From JAWCQZ01 sp964486625 (GTDB lineage: Archaea; Halobacteriota; Syntropharchaeia; JACQPP01): 7,708 nt of DNA. Below, piece by piece: positions 5,176-7,708 of the stretch. The DNA is taken from positions 1 through 7,708 of the forward strand of contig CAZANW010000076.1 in assembly GCA_964486625.1 (NCBI GenBank). The letters run 5' to 3'. Under the pieces are notes generated by a model. It did no database searches and was not told where the DNA came from. It saw nothing but the letters and a program-made list of their open reading frames with translations. Position numbers and translations under genes: made by a program. The stretch's first letter is position 1. Each line of letters opens with the position of its first letter.

Positions 5176-6270
5176 TCAGCAGGAAGTGCTCGCCAGCCAG
5201 GGGTTGTAGGTGTAGTCGAGGCTCCAGGCCCCCAGCCCGGTCAGGTGGGTGCTGATGGTGTAGGCGGGGTCGAGGAACCAGTCGCCCTTGTAGACCGGGC
5301 CGTCGTCGCCGTCGTCCCAGCCCCAGGGCGGGTTGGCGGCGTCGGCGCCGTAGGAGTCGCCGTCGAAGGCGCCGCCGATGTTGTAGGCGAATGAGTAGCG
5401 GGCGCCCTGGTATCGGAAGGGCGCGTCGTAGAGTTGGCCGTTGCCGATGTTGCACCGGCGGCTCCACAGCTCCTCCATGGGCTTCAGCACGTAGGTGGCC
5501 GAGGTCACCTTGCCCGAGGAATGGCCGAGGTCGGTCGGGTATTGCGCCACGCTCCCGACCCGGTAAATCACGCCGTCGCCGCCGGGGAAAGTCCCGGGGG
5601 TGTGGCTGCAGACGAAGGTCGAGGAATAGAGGTCGGAGCAGACCCCGTGCCCCTTCGACTCGACGTAGAGGACGGGGTTTCGGCCGTTCTCGAACTTGAC
5701 GCCGGCATCCACGTTGTCGGTCCCGCTCTTGATGTTGGGGTCGTTCGTGAACTGGTAGAAGTTCCCGTGCGCCTCGGTCTCCAACAACTGGAACGCCCCG
5801 TAGGTCGAGCCGTCCTTCCGCACGACCACCATCGCTCCCTCCATGTCGTTCTCGTGGCAGTCGGGGTTTGGGCCGCAGCCGCCGAAGAAGATGTTGTCCC
5901 AGTCGCGGGGGTGGAAGTCGGCGTAGGTGATGAAATACTGGGTCGGCGTTTCCGTGACCGCATAATAGACGTAAGCGTATTCCTTGTAGTTGTAGGTATT
6001 GTCCCAGTTGTTGTTCCCCTTCCAGTCGCCGTCGAAGTTGACCGCCGCGAGGTAGTCCTCCCGGTATTTGGACGCCGTGTCCTGGCGCCAGACCGGGGCC
6101 CAGTAGTTCGCCAGGTCGGCGTAGGTCACGGCCTGGGCCGCGCCGGAGAGGGTGAGAAGGAGGGCCACCGAAAGGGTCAGGGTCAGGAATCCCCGGGGTT
6201 CGATGTTTCGGTGGCCCGAGAGGCGGGCCCCGGGGACCCCCCATCGATGAGGTGGGGAGAGGGAGTGCAT
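5176..6270 (-). CDS. Secreted protein of unknown function with HENDMEG motif
   Basis: A 364-residue protein starts at ATG 6270; no later in-frame ATG or GTG precedes the signal peptide, and a TATA-like box lies 30 bases upstream. The n-region is long and basic (residues 1-27), followed by FLTLTLSVALLLTLSGAAQA (28-47) with signal-peptidase cleavage probably after AQA. The mature part is aromatic- and acid-rich: NYWAPVWRQDTASKYREDY, VNFDGDWKGNNNWDN (78-92), AYVYYAVTETPTQYFITYADFHPRDW (99-124), CHENDMEGAMVVVRKDGSTYG (138-158), ESKGHGVC (204-211), GDGVIYR and NPPWGWDDGDDGP. Six cysteines (132, 138, 211, 221, 273, 364) could form three disulfides. The His/Asp/Glu cluster around HENDMEG and DFHPRDW could bind metal or form an active site. 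From memory similar proteins occur in bacteria and fungi, but I cannot name a characterised family. It lacks helices near the C-terminus, so it is probably released or loosely wall-bound. It is convergent with one 7TM-DUF835 gene and divergent from the other, which invites a ligand, enzyme or sensor relationship. Confidence 0.82.
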   Translation of the reverse strand: MHSLSPPHRWGVPGARLSGHRNIEPRGFLTLTLSVALLLTLSGAAQAVTYADLANYWAPVWRQDTASKYREDYLAAVNFDGDWKGNNNWDNTYNYKEYAYVYYAVTETPTQYFITYADFHPRDWDNIFFGGCGPNPDCHENDMEGAMVVVRKDGSTYGAFQLLETEAHGNFYQFTNDPNIKSGTDNVDAGVKFENGRNPVLYVESKGHGVCSDLYSSTFVCSHTPGTFPGGDGVIYRVGSVAQYPTDLGHSSGKVTSATYVLKPMEELWSRRCNIGNGQLYDAPFRYQGARYSFAYNIGGAFDGDSYGADAANPPWGWDDGDDGPVYKGDWFLDPAYTISTHLTGLGAWSLDYTYNPWLASTSC

Positions 6271-6296
6271 GGAAGCCCTTCAGCGCGGGCTTTCCG

Positions 6297-6303
6297 GATA
6301 AAC
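6297..6303 (-). promoter_or_regulatory. TATA-like box of the HENDMEG secreted-protein gene
   Basis: On the minus strand this reads GTTTATC, centred 30 bases upstream of ATG 6270. That places transcription start about three to five bases before the start codon. An inverted repeat, AAGCCC/GGGCTT (6272-6291), lies between box and start codon and could be an operator or fold in DNA; it would be largely outside the mRNA if the leader is that short. Confidence 0.55.
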
Positions 6304-6368
6304 CAGGGAGAAGAAGCACCAGGCTTCAAAAAACCGGCATCGGGAGACCCACCGTGGTGAGTTACTGA

Positions 6369-6401
6369 CCGCCCCTCCCCCCGCCGGTCCGCCGGGGGCG
6401 G
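6369..6401. other. GC-rich inverted repeat in the divergent promoter region
   Basis: CCGCCCC (6369-6375) and GGGGCGG (6395-6401) form a perfect 7-pair stem around a 19-base GC-rich loop. It lies just upstream of the AT patch and GGAGG run of the second 7TM-DUF835 gene. No gene reads into it, so a terminator is unlikely; an operator is possible, and chance pairing in GC-rich DNA is also likely. Confidence 0.3.
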
Positions 6402-6408
6402 GTGAGCA

Positions 6409-6430
6409 ACTTTACGCCGGAGGAGGAGGG
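6409..6430 (+). promoter_or_regulatory. Weak TATA-like patch and GGAGGAGGAGGG ribosome-binding run before the second 7TM-DUF835 gene
   Basis: AACTTTACG (6409-6417) is the only AT-rich patch upstream. Its centre is 26-28 bases before ATG 6440 but only about 18 before ATG 6431, so leaderless transcription would favour 6440. GGAGGAGGAGGG (6419-6430) is a strong Shine-Dalgarno-like run that touches ATG 6431 directly but leaves about nine bases to ATG 6440, also better for 6440. This is the only gene in the window with such a run. Confidence 0.45.
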
Positions 6431-6439
6431 ATGGGTCCG

Positions 6440-7651
6440 ATGGCCCTCAACCCCTCCTCCCTCCCCACATTCGCCGCCCTGGCGGCCAACGCCGCCCTCG
6501 GCCTCTACGTCCTCTCCCGCGGCCTCCGCCGCCCCGCGAACCGCGCCTTCGCCCTCCTGATGGCGGCCCTCGTGGGGTGGGCCGTGGCCACGGTCGTCCT
6601 GAAGAACGCCCCCTCGCGGGAGGCGGCCGAACTCGCGGTCCGGTTCCAGAGCATCCTCCTCGCCGCGGCGGTCCCCGCGTTCGTCCATTTCACGTTCGTC
6701 TTCCCGAAGGGGGAGCCCCCGGGCCCCCGCGCCCTGCTCCTTGTCTACGGCGTCCTCGCGCCGCTGGCCGTCGCCTCCTTCGCCGGCGAGGCGCCGGTCC
6801 AGGTCATCGAGACCTCCCTCGGGACGACGAGCCGGTTCCTCGACGAGCCCGCCGCCTACTACTACCCGCTGGGGGCGGCGTTCGCCCTCCTCATCGCCTA
6901 CGGCCTCTTCCGCATCTACCGCTCCCACCGGGACGGGGGCGCGGTCGAGCGGGCCCAAATCCGGTGGGTCCTGGCGGGGATGCTTCTCGGCATCGCGGGC
7001 GGGGTTCTGTTCAAGGTGGCCCTCCCCGAACTGGCCCACGTGGACCTCCCCGGCTCCGGCTCCCTCTCGGCCACCCTCCCCGCCCTCTTCGTGACCGTGG
7101 CCATCGTCCGCTACCGGTTCCTCGCGATTGAGCCGGTGGTGGAGCGCAGCTTGGAGACGTTACCGAGGTTCGCCCCGGAGCCCGGGGTGCCCCTCCTGGC
7201 GAGCGCGGAGACCGGCCGCGCGGCGTTCAAGGACCTGGTAGACCACGGGGCCGCCGGCCTCGCCATCACCCGGACCCATCCGGCCCGGCTGCGGGGCGAA
7301 CTCGGCCTCGAAAAGACCCCCGCGGTGTGGCTGAGCGGGGAGACCGAAGGGGGGGCCGCGTCCATCGAGCGGCCGGAGGAGGTGCTGCGGACCATCCGGC
7401 ACTTCGTCTCGCAAGCGAAACCGGGTCCCGACGGGGGCTCCGGCCCGGCGGCGGTCGTCTGGCTCGACGGGTTGGAATACCTCACCACCCGGTTCGGGTT
7501 CGACGCCGCCCTGCGGGTCGTCCAGGACGTCCGGGACCTGGCGACCGCGAAGGGGGCGGTGCTGCTCTTCACGGTCGATTTGAGGGGGCTGGGGGGGCGG
7601 GAGAGGGCGCTGCTGGAGAGGGAGTGTAGGGTGCTGGAGCAGAAATCCTAA
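6440..7651 (+). CDS. Seven-helix membrane protein with C-terminal DUF835 domain (second paralog)
   Basis: A 403-residue protein from ATG 6440. The ATG at 6431 is in frame and would add three residues, but 6440 gives an N-terminus MALNPSSLPTFAALA that lines up without gaps with MPLTSDSYPTLAALL of the gene at 3970, and suits the upstream signals better. About seven hydrophobic helices fill residues 9-230, with the same landmarks as the paralog: RPANRAFALLMAALVGWAVA, FVHFTFVFPK, and GGAVERAQIRWVLAG before helix 6. The linker (235-250) is shorter and less Pro-rich. The DUF835 part (about 250-403) carries GLAITRTHPARLRGELGLEK, AVWLSG, AAVVWLDGLEYLTTRFGF (337-354), DVRDLATAKGAVLLFTVD and GLGGRERALLERE. 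An insertion of about six residues (PGPDGGSGP) precedes the WLDGLEYL strand, relative to the paralog. No kinase or other output domain follows. The pair most likely arose by duplication; divergence in helices 4-5 and the linker suggests they sense or contact different things. Confidence 0.88.
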   Translation: MALNPSSLPTFAALAANAALGLYVLSRGLRRPANRAFALLMAALVGWAVATVVLKNAPSREAAELAVRFQSILLAAAVPAFVHFTFVFPKGEPPGPRALLLVYGVLAPLAVASFAGEAPVQVIETSLGTTSRFLDEPAAYYYPLGAAFALLIAYGLFRIYRSHRDGGAVERAQIRWVLAGMLLGIAGGVLFKVALPELAHVDLPGSGSLSATLPALFVTVAIVRYRFLAIEPVVERSLETLPRFAPEPGVPLLASAETGRAAFKDLVDHGAAGLAITRTHPARLRGELGLEKTPAVWLSGETEGGAASIERPEEVLRTIRHFVSQAKPGPDGGSGPAAVVWLDGLEYLTTRFGFDAALRVVQDVRDLATAKGAVLLFTVDLRGLGGRERALLERECRVLEQKS

Positions 7652-7659
7652 ATAAATTC

Positions 7660-7708
7660 AAAATCCAAAGCACAAAATCAAAAACAACCGTTTTGAATTT
7701 TGGATTTT
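7660..7708. terminator. AT-rich inverted repeat after the second 7TM-DUF835 gene, possible terminator or dispersed repeat
   Basis: AAAATCCAAA (7660-7669) pairs perfectly with TTTGGATTTT (7699-7708), and AATTCAAAA (7656-7664) pairs with TTTTGAATT (7691-7699); the two pairings are mutually exclusive. The sequence after the stop is almost entirely A/T in a GC-rich window and ends in T runs, which suits archaeal termination. The AAAATC/CAAA word repetition also resembles short dispersed repeats. The window ends inside it, so its full extent is unknown. Confidence 0.5.

Noticed and set aside
5165..5180. Possible bidirectional terminator between the convergent genes
   Set aside because: Only three bases separate the two stop codons, and no hairpin or T run is visible at the junction. 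Termination must occur inside the opposing gene or is not sequence-evident.
5048..6319. Minus-strand 423-codon frame overlapping the HENDMEG gene
   Set aside because: Rich in Arg/Leu/Pro/Gly, with no signal peptide or motif. It is a GC-driven shadow of the gene at 5176-6270, which has a signal peptide, cysteines and a promoter.

Overview
The window is GC-rich and looks archaeal, most likely from a high-GC, metagenome-type member of Thermoplasmatota. This placement is an inference. It rests on four things: two proteins with a 7TM-type N-terminus and a C-terminal DUF835 domain (a mostly archaeal domain), a secreted N-x-S/T-rich parallel beta-helix protein, an archaeal-type RelE-like toxin-antitoxin pair, and A/T-rich TATA-like boxes about 25-30 bases upstream of most start codons with no Shine-Dalgarno sequence between, the pattern of leaderless or near-leaderless archaeal transcription. 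No rRNA, tRNA, CRISPR array or transposase gene was seen.

Layout. (1) 1-2192, minus: 5' part of a large secreted beta-helix surface protein, open for 730 codons and running off the left edge. (2) 2193-2325: divergent promoter region. (3) 2326-2818, plus: overlapping antitoxin and RelE/ParE-like toxin genes. (4) 2819-3111: no intact gene. It holds a decayed second copy of the promoter, start codon and signal-peptide region of the beta-helix gene, interrupted by an AT-rich palindromic insertion. (5) 3112-3684, minus: a winged-helix DNA-binding protein. (6) 3685-3969: divergent intergenic region packed with perfect short hairpins and GCGAG-type repeats. (7) 3970-5172, plus: first 7TM-DUF835 protein. 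(8) 5176-6270, minus: a secreted, cysteine-containing protein of unknown function, convergent with gene 7 and only 3 bases from it. (9) 6271-6439: divergent promoter region. (10) 6440-7651, plus: second 7TM-DUF835 protein. (11) 7652-7708: AT-rich inverted repeat, a likely terminator or short dispersed repeat.

How the parts may work together. Most products act at the cell surface: two exported proteins and two seven-helix membrane proteins with a cytoplasmic DUF835 domain. The paralogous membrane proteins bracket the exported protein at 5176-6270, which suggests, but does not show, a shared sensing or surface function. The DUF835 domains look to me like degenerate RecA/KaiC-type P-loop folds, with a Walker-B-like strand but no Walker A lysine. 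The left third looks like a recombination-prone spot, where a toxin-antitoxin module lies between an intact adhesin-like gene and the head of a broken relative.
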